Translations under genes and position numbers: made by a program | Shown here: piece by piece, positions 1-6,536 of the stretch | How positions within the stretch are numbered: position 1 is the first letter of the stretch | Layout of the letters: the number at the start of each line of letters is the position of its first letter | The notes under the pieces: model-generated | Databases searched by the model: none | Told to the model about the DNA's origin: nothing | What the model saw: the letters and a program-made list of their open reading frames with translations, nothing else | From: Deltaproteobacteria bacterium | GTDB taxonomy: Bacteria > Desulfobacterota > Deferrimicrobia > Deferrimicrobiales > Deferrimicrobiaceae | NCBI GenBank assembly: GCA_025357175.1 | Contig: JANXPS010000209.1 | Span: forward strand, 1-6,748 | Direction of reading: 5' to 3' | DNA length: 6,748 nucleotides

Positions 1-547
1 CCACGAGCCCCACGGCGCGCACCGGGTGCGCAATCGTTTCACGCACTGCCGGAGCGCTCTGGATGCCGGCCAGCGCCACCCGCTCGCTCCCGACGTTCAC
101 GTTGGCATACCCTTCCGGCAGCGCGGGTCCGCCGCCCGTTCCCTGTGTCTCGTCCTCGTAGACGGGAACGTAGTCCATCCCCATCTCGTCCTTGGCCGGC
201 GTCTGTGAGGTGACCTGCGGGTTCATCGGGTTGCGGTAGAAGAGAATCTTCCGAGGGCCGCTCGGCACCTTCGCAGCTGTCCCCGCCGCGCCGCCGGCCG
301 GCTTCCCCTCGATCTTCGTCAGCGCCATCCCTCAGATCGGGCAGTTGCCCGGCTTGTCCGAGATGATGAATGGGTGCATGCCGCAGGTGTATTTCTCGCC
401 CTCGACGTGCGCGGCGGCCGCGTTGTCGGTATGAGGGGCGTTGCCTTTGCCGGCGCCGCGTCCACCCAGCCAGTAGCCACCGCCGACTCCGATCGCCAGC
501 GCGACGAGAACGACGATCGGGAGCAGAAACCCTTTTCGCTCAATCAT
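1..547 (-). CDS. cusB: CusB-like RND efflux periplasmic adaptor, probable selenoprotein (3' end outside window)
   Basis: Periplasmic adaptor (membrane fusion protein) of a CusCBA-type heavy-metal RND exporter, linking the inner-membrane pump to a TolC-like channel. Seen: ATG at 547 with GGGAGG 6 nt upstream; a hydrophobic N-terminal anchor (about residues 8-28); then two tandem heavy-metal-binding domains. The first (about 53-80) has C55-G-M-H, C69-P-I, then an in-frame TGA as codon 72, then G-M. The second (about 103-130) has the RNPMNP and KDEMGMDYVPVY signatures and no cysteine. After it the chain enters what looks like the start of the adaptor core (NVNVGSERVALAGI) and runs off the window at position 1. 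The frame is open from 547 to 1 except for that TGA. In this family the TGA position is normally Cys (CPxCGM), so I read it as selenocysteine and annotate one continuous gene. A gene caller would instead give a 71-residue stub plus a shortened ORF, perhaps from the ATG at 328. Alternatives are a nonsense mutation or a sequencing error. The symbol is by family resemblance. Confidence 0.85.
295..327 (-). promoter_or_regulatory. Possible bacterial SECIS-like hairpin after the UGA
   Basis: Starting 4 nt after the UGA, UGGCGCU (327-321) can pair with AGC (303-301) and CGGCCG (300-295), leaving two single-nucleotide bulges. An inner CGA/UCG stem (318-316 with 312-310) closes a three-base AGA apical loop. 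The loop G is 18 nt past the UGA, inside the range usual for bacterial SECIS elements, which lie within the coding region and carry a G early in the apical loop. The internal loop is large and the region is GC-rich, so alternative folds are possible. This was folded by eye only. Confidence 0.35.
332..334 (-). other. In-frame UGA, probable selenocysteine codon (residue 72)
   Basis: The plus-strand tca is TGA on the coding strand. It sits between Cys69-Pro-Ile and Gly-Met, in the position of the second Cys of the CPxCGM metal-binding motif, and gives a CxxU motif. Family-typical sequence continues in the same frame on both sides, with no other stop down to the window edge. A single TGA replacing a conserved metal-ligand or redox Cys is the classic signature of a Sec codon. 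Stops of the six complete genes here are TGA five times and TAG once, so TGA is not generally reassigned in this genome. Whether the host carries selA, selB, selC and selD cannot be seen here. Confidence 0.72.
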
Positions 548-569
548 TTCGATCCTCCCGGAATTGCCT

Positions 570-2138
570 TCATCGTTTATCGGCCGGAGCGATTCGCTTC
601 CCGACCCTGTCTTCCAGATCCGCCAGGGCGATCGACCGGTCGGCCCGGCTGCGCGCGAAAGCAAGGTTCGCCTCGAGCCAGCCCCGGTACGACTCGATCA
701 CGTCGGCGAACATCACCTTGCCCGCCGAGTAGCCCTGGTTCGAGGCCTCCAGCGCGCTGCGCGACAGCGTCACGACCCGGTCGCCGTAGAGCGCTTCTTC
801 CCGTCCCGCCTTGTCGAGGGCGAACCAGGCGTTGCGGACGCCGAGGAGCGTCGCCGCCTCTTCCATCCGGAGGTCGGCCCGAAGCCCTTCGATACGCTGG
901 CGCAGTTCCCGCAGATACGCTACCTGAGTCCCGAACATCGGCGCCTTGGGAAGCCCTTCGCCCACGGAGGCAACCGTCGTTGTCGGGAAGCTTCCCTTCT
1001 CTTCGCCCATGCCGCCCGCGCCGATCCGGGACACCTCGTCCCGGTCGTATTGCGACAGGTTCAAACTGAAGCCGGGGTGCACCATCGTCTCCTGCATGAG
1101 GAGCATCTTTTCCATCTTCCCGACCATCGCCCGCATCGACCGCAGCTCCTGGCGACCGGCCAGCGCCATCGACTGGAGATCGCCGAGTTCGGGAACGGCA
1201 ACTTCCACGTTGTCGGAAACCGGCGCCCCGATCCGGATCGACGGCGGGAGCGCCAGCGTCTCGCGGATCATCGCCTCCGCATTCCGGCCCATCTCGCCGA
1301 TCGTCCGGAGCTCCTCCTTCATCTTTTCCCGCTCGATCCCGATCTTCAGGACATCTTGGAAGGATGTCTCCCCGGCCGAATAGCGGGCCGTGGCGGCGCC
1401 TTTCAGGTTGTCGAGCAGGTCGAGCATCGACTCGGTGTTTTTCCTGGCCTCTCCGACGTAGATCAGCTCCCGGTATGCCTTGTCCACCGACGTGACCGCC
1501 TTGCGGCGGGCGGCCTCGAGGTTTTCGCGTGCGGCGGTGGTCTCCATCGTCACGACCTCGCCCTTGAGCGCCAGCACGCCGGGAAAGGGGAAGCGAGAGC
1601 GCGCCATCGCCTCAGGGGAATCCATCGGACCGATACCTGTCATCAGGCTCGCGGTGAATGCGCTGTAGCGCCGCAGGATCGTGTCGAGGTTCTCTGCCTG
1701 GGAATACCCTTCGATCGCCGCGCGGACATCGCGTTCTTTCGAGGCGACGCCCGGGTTGCGCAGCAGCGCCAGCGTCTCGAGGTCGGCCAGCGCAAAGCCG
1801 TCGGAAAGCGTCTTCTCCGCCGCCGCATTGTCGGAAGCCGCGTCCTTCAGGCGGGCAAGCTGCGCCGGTTCGGGCAATAGAAACGATTCCTCGACCGCGG
1901 GAGCTGAAAGCGACTTCTCCCACCGCGCCGACGACTCTCGGAGCATGGCGACCTGCGCTTCGAAATCGTCCGCGACCGCCCCCGTGTTATCGGCAAAAGG
2001 GTATCTGGCGACCTGCGAGCGATAGAGCGCCGGGGGTTGATACCCTTCGATCTCCTTCGAAAGCTCCGAATATCCCGCCAGGGCGGGAGCTGCCGAAAGC
2101 AGAACCGCCGCCGCGGCCCAGGCGATACGTGTGTTCAT
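570..2138 (-). CDS. TolC-family outer membrane efflux protein (second of two)
   Basis: Outer-membrane factor expected to form the trimeric exit channel of a tripartite efflux pump. It is 522 residues from the ATG at 2138. That start is chosen because it gives a clean Sec signal peptide (MNTRIAWAAAAVLLSAAPALA, cleavage after about residue 21) and has GGGAGGTG just upstream; the frame is open further upstream but without signal-like sequence. The mature part is rich in Ala, Glu, Arg and Leu and has long helical stretches such as AYRELIYVGEARKN and DNLKGAATARYSAGE, typical of the repeated coiled-coil hairpins of TolC/CusC proteins, with the Y-S-A-G pattern recurring near the C-terminus (NQGYSAGKVMF). 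Its ATG overlaps the stop of the upstream outer-membrane factor (ATGA), which implies translational coupling. It ends 22 nt before the CusB-like gene, so it is the likelier direct partner of that adaptor. The family is clear; substrate is inferred from context. Confidence 0.88.
   Translation of the reverse strand: MNTRIAWAAAAVLLSAAPALAGYSELSKEIEGYQPPALYRSQVARYPFADNTGAVADDFEAQVAMLRESSARWEKSLSAPAVEESFLLPEPAQLARLKDAASDNAAAEKTLSDGFALADLETLALLRNPGVASKERDVRAAIEGYSQAENLDTILRRYSAFTASLMTGIGPMDSPEAMARSRFPFPGVLALKGEVVTMETTAARENLEAARRKAVTSVDKAYRELIYVGEARKNTESMLDLLDNLKGAATARYSAGETSFQDVLKIGIEREKMKEELRTIGEMGRNAEAMIRETLALPPSIRIGAPVSDNVEVAVPELGDLQSMALAGRQELRSMRAMVGKMEKMLLMQETMVHPGFSLNLSQYDRDEVSRIGAGGMGEEKGSFPTTTVASVGEGLPKAPMFGTQVAYLRELRQRIEGLRADLRMEEAATLLGVRNAWFALDKAGREEALYGDRVVTLSRSALEASNQGYSAGKVMFADVIESYRGWLEANLAFARSRADRSIALADLEDRVGKRIAPADKR
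2135..2138 (-). other. ATGA stop/start overlap between the two outer-membrane factors
   Basis: The first outer-membrane factor ends GTG-GGC-AAA-TGA and the second begins ATG-AAC on the overlapping ATGA. The GGGAGGTG ribosome binding site of the second gene lies inside the last codons of the first. This arrangement favours re-initiation and matched production of the two proteins. Confidence 0.85.
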
Positions 2139-3562
2139 TTGCCCACCTCCCGGCCCGCGCCCACCGGCGGGTTTGCTGACGGTTCCCGATCGGTCAGCGA
2201 TTTTCCTGCGAGCTTTTCGAGGCGGGCGAGCCACTTCCCGTAATCGGCCTTCGCGCGCGCCAGCGAAAGCTGGAAGGAATAGAAAGTCGATTGGGTCTCG
2301 ACGTAGTCGCTGAAGCTCCCCTGTCCCTGCTTGTAGAGCGTTTCGGCACTCTCGATCGCCCTCGAAGCCTGAGGAACCAGGTCGTCCCGGTAGAGCCGGA
2401 CCAGCCGGTCGGCGTTCTGCAGGCGGAAGAACGTGTCGCGGACCATCGTGCGAGTCTCGTTCCCCTGCGAGCTCTTCATCGCCTGCATCGTCTCGACGTC
2501 GGCCCGGGCCGCGCCTAACCGTCCCGCGTTCTTGCCGTACCAGATCGGAAGCATCACGCCCACCTGGACTCCGACCTGCTTGTCGCCCCGGTCGGTACCG
2601 TAGGAGGCGCCGAGACTGAACTCGGGCAGCGTCTCGTACCGTGTCAACAACAGCATCGACTGCGCCTTGTCCACGTTCGCCTGCGCGATCCGGTTCTCCT
2701 CGAGGTTCGCCCCGGCGGCGGACTGGATCTCGTCGAGGGTGTAGGCCAGCGGGCGGACGGGCACGTCGGCCGGAGGCCCGATAGCCGCATCGGCGGGACG
2801 ATTGAGCAGGCCGTTCATCCGCGTCTTCTCGGTCTTTTCGAGTTCTTCGAGCAGCAGCCCGTCATAGAGGAGCTGACCGGACTGCGCCTGCGCCTTCATC
2901 ACGTCGACCCGCGCGGCCCGGTTCGCCGCATAAGCGCCTTCGCCGACCTTGCGCAACTGGTCCAGCAGTTCCCTATTCTGCCCCGCGATCCGCCGCGCCT
3001 CGCGGATGTAGAGCAGTTCGTGATACGACTCGCGGACCTGGACCAGGACATCCCGGACCGCCGCGTCGAGCTGGATCTTCGCGATCCGCGCGTCGGCCTG
3101 CGCGATGTCGCCCGACCGTCCCAACTTGCCGGGCAGCGGGATCGGCTGGGTCAGCCGGACCGTCCAGTCGTTCTTCGGGGAGGAGGGCTGGCTCCCAGCA
3201 ACCGGCATGCCGTTGGCGTCGGTCGCGGTCGCCATCGCCTGCGACCCGACCATGCGCATCCCTTCGACCATGAGTTCGGGGTTGTCCCATGACGTGTCGA
3301 TCCGGTACTTCTCGGCCGTCGCGCGCCAGCGGGAGCGAGCAGCCTTGATCATGGGGTTGGACTGATATGCATATGACGCGAGGTCGCCCGGGGTTGCCCC
3401 CTCAGCGATCCTCCGGTCGAGCGCTTCCGTCGGACCCGTCTCCGCGGCACGGGCACCTCCGCCCATCGAGATCAGAACGAGAGTGGCCAGCGCCGCAACC
3501 GTGAAACGTGCGACGATCCTCCCCGGTCTCGACCCCCGCGACTTGTGCCGATTGTTGGACAT
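2135..3562 (-). CDS. TolC-family outer membrane efflux protein (first of two)
   Basis: Outer-membrane factor of the TolC/CusC/CzcC type, 475 residues from the ATG at 3562. This start gives a basic N-terminus followed by a hydrophobic stretch (about residues 18-36) and an ARAA cleavage region near residue 39. A GAGGAG lies about 10 nt upstream; an in-frame ATG at 3583 is a possible alternative. The mature protein starts with a helical segment (DLASYAYQSNPMIKAARSRW) typical of the family, then LTQPIPLPGKLGRS, a sequence usual in metal-efflux outer-membrane factors, and long coiled-coil stretches including QVRESYHELLYIREARR and a second internal repeat ending in AKADYGKWLARLEKLAG. It follows the Cys-rich small gene after 152 nt and overlaps the next outer-membrane factor by four bases (ATGA). 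It is clearly different in sequence from that neighbour, so this is not a recent tandem copy. Which pump it serves, ABC or RND, is unknown. Confidence 0.87.
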   Translation of the reverse strand: MSNNRHKSRGSRPGRIVARFTVAALATLVLISMGGGARAAETGPTEALDRRIAEGATPGDLASYAYQSNPMIKAARSRWRATAEKYRIDTSWDNPELMVEGMRMVGSQAMATATDANGMPVAGSQPSSPKNDWTVRLTQPIPLPGKLGRSGDIAQADARIAKIQLDAAVRDVLVQVRESYHELLYIREARRIAGQNRELLDQLRKVGEGAYAANRAARVDVMKAQAQSGQLLYDGLLLEELEKTEKTRMNGLLNRPADAAIGPPADVPVRPLAYTLDEIQSAAGANLEENRIAQANVDKAQSMLLLTRYETLPEFSLGASYGTDRGDKQVGVQVGVMLPIWYGKNAGRLGAARADVETMQAMKSSQGNETRTMVRDTFFRLQNADRLVRLYRDDLVPQASRAIESAETLYKQGQGSFSDYVETQSTFYSFQLSLARAKADYGKWLARLEKLAGKSLTDREPSANPPVGAGREVGK

Positions 3563-3714
3563 CTTTTCCGTTCTCCTCTCCATCGCCGTCATTTCAACGG
3601 GCGGATAGGTGCAATTGGCTGTCATGCTGTGCCATTCGGCCTTCTCACGACGTTTCTTCAAGCAAATCGGCCCCGGTTCCTCACGACGCTTCATGTTCTC
3701 GGAGGACCTCACGC

Positions 3715-3936
3715 TCATTTCGCGACATCCGCAACGGCCGCCTTCGTTTTCTTGTCGGTATCCGATCCGCAGCAACCGCTCTGGCAGCCTCCCGTTTCGA
3801 CGCCGTCCTTTCGGGAAGGATCGTGGAACACCTTCCCGAGGAACCACGTCACCGTGGCGGAAAGCACGATGGCAACCACGATCGAAAGGAACCAGCTCCT
3901 GGTGCTTCTGACCGGCTTGCCCGTTTCAACTTCCAT
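3715..3936 (-). CDS. Small single-span membrane protein with Cys-rich tail
   Basis: I do not recognise a named family. It is 73 residues from the ATG at 3936, which has AGGAGCGAG a few bases upstream and begins 10 nt after the stop of the ABC ATPase gene; the frame is open further upstream, but only within the ATPase coding region. Residues about 15-33 (WFLSIVVAIVLSATVTWFL) form one transmembrane helix. Basic residues before it (K7, R10, R13) suggest the N-terminus is cytoplasmic and the C-terminus periplasmic. The tail carries C51-x3-C55-C56 flanked by glycines (GGCQSGCCGSD), then a Lys-rich end. The cysteines could bind a soft metal such as Cu(I) or act as a thiol pair; this is inference from the motif and the operon. 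It ends in TGA, with another in-frame TGA two codons later, so there is no readthrough case here. Confidence 0.75.
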   Translation of the reverse strand: MEVETGKPVRSTRSWFLSIVVAIVLSATVTWFLGKVFHDPSRKDGVETGGCQSGCCGSDTDKKTKAAVADVAK

Positions 3937-3946
3937 GATCTCGCTC

Positions 3947-4678
3947 CTATCCTCCCGCCTGGGCCGGGACAGCCGGGCGACTCGCCCGATGTACCGGCCT
4001 GAGCGGGTTGTCCTCGGCGATCCGGCCGTCACGCAGGAGGACCGATCGCGTTCCGCGCTCGATGTTCCAGCGGTTATGCGTCACCATCAGGATCGTCTTG
4101 CCCGCGCCATGCAGTTTCGAGAACAGGTCGAGAATCTGGTCGCCGGTCGCGCTGTCGAGATTGCCGGTCGGCTCGTCCGCCAGCAGAATGGGCGGATCGT
4201 GAACGAGCGCCCTGGCGATCGCGACCCGCTGGCATTCTCCGCCGGATAGTTGCGAAGGCAGCCGTTCTTCCTTGCCGGAAAGCCCGACCGATTCAAGGAG
4301 TGTATACGCTCGCTCGATCTTTTCGCGCGAAGATTTCTTGTCGATCGCCATCGGGACCATCACGTTCTCCCGAGCGGTGAGGTAGGGCAGCAGGTGATAG
4401 GCCTGGAACACGAACCCGATGGTCCGTCCGCGGAATCCGGCCAGATTGTCTGCCGAGAAGGTCGAGAGGTCGGTCCCGGAGATGGAGATCCTTCCCTCCG
4501 TCGGCAACTGGAGCCCTCCCAGCAGGCACAACAGGGTGGACTTGCCGGAACCGGATTCCCCGGTGATCACTGCATACTCGCCTTCGCCGATCGAGAGCGA
4601 CACCCCGCTCAAGGCCGTTGTGCGGGTTCCATTCGAACCGTAGGTCATCGAAACGTTTTCAAGCGTGATGAACGACAT
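3947..4678 (-). CDS. ABC transporter ATP-binding protein, MacB/LolD type
   Basis: Cytoplasmic ATPase that powers the permease encoded just upstream. It is 243 residues from the ATG at 4678, with GGGAG about 9 nt upstream; this start begins with the usual family N-terminus (ITLENVSMTYG). All nucleotide-binding motifs are present: Walker A GESGSGKST (40-48), Q-loop Gln92, signature LSGGE (144-148), Walker B ILLADEP (164-170) followed by TGNLD, and H-loop His201. The TGNLDS sequence and the short single-domain layout place it in the MacB/LolD/FtsE group, which mostly drives mechanotransmission or extrusion from the outer leaflet or periplasm rather than classical import. It starts 14 nt after the permease stop and ends 10 nt before the small Cys-rich gene, so it is part of the same transcript. 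The stop is TAG. Confidence 0.95.
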   Translation of the reverse strand: MSFITLENVSMTYGSNGTRTTALSGVSLSIGEGEYAVITGESGSGKSTLLCLLGGLQLPTEGRISISGTDLSTFSADNLAGFRGRTIGFVFQAYHLLPYLTARENVMVPMAIDKKSSREKIERAYTLLESVGLSGKEERLPSQLSGGECQRVAIARALVHDPPILLADEPTGNLDSATGDQILDLFSKLHGAGKTILMVTHNRWNIERGTRSVLLRDGRIAEDNPLRPVHRASRPAVPAQAGG

Positions 4679-4692
4679 GGATGTGTTCTCCC

Positions 4693-5844
4693 TCAAAGGC
4701 TTCGGATGGCTTCGGTCGGGGAAAGGGCCGCAGCGCGGCGCGACGGAGGCAGCGTCCCGAGTAGGCCAAGCGCAAGCCCGATCGCGGTCCCGACCAGGAT
4801 GGGGAGGACCTCGATCCTGCCCCGTTCGGCTCCGAACAGCGGCGCTCCCGCGAAGGCTGCGACCGACCCGAGAATCCCGCCCGAAACGGATGCCGCGAGC
4901 GCGATCCAGCCCGTCTCCCAAAACAGCAACGCCCGGATCGACCGCTTGCGGAAACCGACCGCGCGCAGGATGCCGATCTCGCGGGTTCGCTCTTGCACGT
5001 TCCCCATGATCGTCACGAAAACCATGAGCCCCCCGATCGTGAGAACGATCGCCGAGACGCCGAATCCCAGCCGCCGGAACTGGTCGACGGCCGCCTTGCG
5101 GCTCTCCACCACCGAGCGGATCGCGGACACCTTGGCGCCCGGCAGCTTCGTGCCGATCTCGGCGACGATGCCCTCGACCGGGCAGTCCTTGCATAGCGCG
5201 GCTACCTCGAAGAAGGTGACGCCGTCGGGGGATCCGGCAAGCAAGCGGACGTCGTCGAGTCCGGCGATGATCATCCCGTCTTCCTTCTCCCCGGTCGGCT
5301 GCAGGACGCCCGCGACCCGGAACGTCTTTCCGCCCGACTCGACCGTTCCGCCGGGCCCCTTGTCGAGCGCGACCGCCGCCTCGGAACCGAGCAGGATCTC
5401 GCCGGGGGCGGACAGCTCGGCTCCCTGCACTTTCCACCAGGGACGGGACTCGACGATATCCTTCGGCCGGATTCCCATCCACACCAGGTTCTTCCCGGAC
5501 GTGTCGGCCGCGGTCAGGAAGTAGGGAACGACCATCCGGAGCCGATCCGAGAGAGCGATCGAGCGGATCGACCGCTCGTCCTCTCCGGTAAGACGCGCAT
5601 GCGCCACCTGGGTCCCGCCGAGCGAGATGTCTCCGAACCCCAGGGAAAGCTGCTCCGTGCGCGGAGTGACCAGGATGTTGGCCCCGAACTTGTCGAGCTT
5701 GTCCCGGACGGCGCCTTCCATCCGCATCGTGATCGACGAGATCGCGACAAACGTCCCGATTCCCAGGAAGATGCCCAGGCCGGTGAACACCGCCCGCGAC
5801 TTGCGGCGGAACAGGTTTTTCCAGGCCAGCTTGCGAATATTCAT
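4693..5844 (-). CDS. ABC transporter permease, MacB/FtsX family
   Basis: Inner-membrane subunit working with the downstream ATPase. It is 383 residues from the ATG at 5844, preceded by GAGGG about 8 nt upstream. The start is the family-typical MNIRKLAWKNLFRRKSRAVFT. One N-terminal transmembrane helix (about 19-37) is followed by a periplasmic domain of about 220 residues (MacB_PCD-like), then three C-terminal helices (about 260-282, 307-335 and 346-364). The cytoplasmic loop ERTREIGILRAVGFRKRSI (285-303) is the hallmark FtsX-family sequence, and the C-terminal PTEAIRSL is also typical. The periplasmic domain carries C218-K-D-C221, which may be a disulfide or metal site. Only one permease gene is present, so a homodimer is expected. 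No MacA-like adaptor lies beside it. The preceding FtrD-like gene ends 31 nt upstream. Confidence 0.93.
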   Translation of the reverse strand: MNIRKLAWKNLFRRKSRAVFTGLGIFLGIGTFVAISSITMRMEGAVRDKLDKFGANILVTPRTEQLSLGFGDISLGGTQVAHARLTGEDERSIRSIALSDRLRMVVPYFLTAADTSGKNLVWMGIRPKDIVESRPWWKVQGAELSAPGEILLGSEAAVALDKGPGGTVESGGKTFRVAGVLQPTGEKEDGMIIAGLDDVRLLAGSPDGVTFFEVAALCKDCPVEGIVAEIGTKLPGAKVSAIRSVVESRKAAVDQFRRLGFGVSAIVLTIGGLMVFVTIMGNVQERTREIGILRAVGFRKRSIRALLFWETGWIALAASVSGGILGSVAAFAGAPLFGAERGRIEVLPILVGTAIGLALGLLGTLPPSRRAAALSPTEAIRSL

Positions 5845-5875
5845 GTCGATGCCCTCGCGCCTTCGTCCGATTCTT

Positions 5876-6382
5876 TCAGGAGCGCTTCCGCTGGAAATAA
5901 TCCTTGCCGGCGAGGATATCCGCCTTCCGGACCACCAGGTACTGTCCCTCGATCGCGTGCTGAAGCGAGTGCGGGTTGCAACCGCCCTTGGCTTCGCCGA
6001 GCTTCACGGCGACGAACTTCTGGTTGCAGTTGTTGCACACGAGATAGTCCCCTTCCTGCCGGTAGCCCCGGTTCATCCGGTAGCAGACATCGCAGGCGTC
6101 GAGCGACGCGTGGTACTTGCCGTCCTTGCTCTTGAGCGCGAAGTAATAGTAGAGCCGCCCCTCGGACTCGATCTGCAGGAAGAGCGCCTTGCCCGAATCC
6201 AGCGTCTTCAGCGGGATCTTTACGGCATCGGCCGTTTCGACCACGCCCGCCTCTTTTGCGGCTTCGGCCGGGGATTTCTTGAACAACCCGTCGAGTGCGC
6301 CGGCGTGAGCGGATACGGCGAAACCGACCATGAGAAGCGCCGCGACGACCATGAACCTTCTCTGAACCTTGACTCCTTGCAT
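5876..6382 (-). CDS. FtrD-like (DUF2318) secreted Cys-rich protein
   Basis: First gene of the operon. It is 168 residues from the ATG at 6382, chosen because GGGAGGA lies 8 nt upstream and a Sec signal peptide follows directly (basic VQRR, hydrophobic core about 10-24, cleavage after AHA27). The frame is open further upstream, but that part crosses the probable promoter and is not protein-like. The mature protein has C97-D-V-C100-Y-R, then V-C116-N-N-C119, then G-G-C135-N-P, which are the hallmark motifs of the DUF2318/FtrD-like domain, a predicted metal or Fe-S binding region. In most FtrD proteins this domain is the C-terminal part of a larger membrane protein; here it stands alone and is exported. 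In Campylobacter and related bacteria a DUF2318 gene neighbours FtsX-type permeases and an ABC ATPase in the P19 metal uptake locus, so the permease and ATPase downstream fit a known gene grouping. A metal-binding or redox role is inferred. Confidence 0.88.
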   Translation of the reverse strand: MQGVKVQRRFMVVAALLMVGFAVSAHAGALDGLFKKSPAEAAKEAGVVETADAVKIPLKTLDSGKALFLQIESEGRLYYYFALKSKDGKYHASLDACDVCYRMNRGYRQEGDYLVCNNCNQKFVAVKLGEAKGGCNPHSLQHAIEGQYLVVRKADILAGKDYFQRKRS

Positions 6383-6420
6383 CTTGGGAATCCTCCCGGA
6401 CTTCGTTTTGCCGGTATCAA

Positions 6421-6436
6421 TGCACCCGCCGTGCCA
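6421..6436 (-). promoter_or_regulatory. Probable sigma-54 (RpoN) promoter of the operon
   Basis: The minus strand reads TGGCACG-GCGG-GTGCA. The -24 half matches TGGCACG fully, and the -12 half differs from TTGCA by one base. GG and GC are separated by exactly 10 nt, the strict sigma-54 spacing. A transcript starting about 12 nt beyond the GC would begin near 6410, giving a short leader of roughly 28 nt that contains the ribosome binding site of the FtrD-like gene. I see no convincing sigma-70 promoter in this region. Sigma-54 promoters need an enhancer-binding activator bound upstream, which fits the long non-coding stretch here. Confidence 0.6.
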
Positions 6437-6520
6437 TTTATTCGTCGCCGAACAACACGCGTATTTACAGGGAGTTACGGGCATGCATGAGCTGGTGAAG
6501 CCATCCGACTGAATGCGCAT

Positions 6521-6536
6521 TGAAGGATAATCTTCA
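6521..6536. promoter_or_regulatory. Short inverted repeat, possible activator site
   Basis: TGAAG and CTTCA are separated by six bases (GATAAT). The centre lies about 118 nt upstream of the predicted start of transcription, a normal distance for an enhancer-binding protein at a sigma-54 promoter. A five-base dyad can occur by chance, and no regulator gene is in the window, so this is only a candidate. Confidence 0.3.

Noticed and set aside
1..334. Reading the CusB-like gene as a simple pseudogene
   Set aside because: There is only one stop, no frameshift, a good ribosome binding site, intact family sequence on both sides, and the stop falls exactly on a conserved Cys. Decay would not favour that codon, although a sequencing error cannot be excluded from the sequence alone.
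374..1880. Long plus-strand open frames opposite the CusB-like and outer-membrane factor genes (374-1069, 564-1880)
   Set aside because: They are Arg/Pro/His-rich antisense shadows of high-GC coding sequence, without family motifs or good ribosome binding sites, and overlap confidently identified genes.
3610..3634. TGGCAC and TTGCAC in the gap before the first outer-membrane factor, resembling a second sigma-54 promoter
   Set aside because: The spacing between the two halves is far longer than the strict 10 nt between GG and GC.
3645..3690. Two copies of CTCACGACG in the 152-nt gap
   Set aside because: They are short and unequal in context, with no array or mobile element ends; probably chance in GC-rich DNA.
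3563..3694. N-terminal extension of the first outer-membrane factor from upstream in-frame ATGs (for example 3694)
   Set aside because: It would bury the signal peptide behind a charged segment; the ATG at 3562 has a GAGGAG site and a proper signal peptide.
3715..3717. TGA stop of the Cys-rich small protein as another Sec codon
   Set aside because: A second in-frame TGA follows two codons later and no protein-like sequence continues.
4250..5524. A 424-residue plus-strand open frame opposite the ABC permease and ATPase
   Set aside because: It is low in recognisable structure, rich in Arg, Ser and Pro, and lies wholly antisense to two genes with clear motifs.
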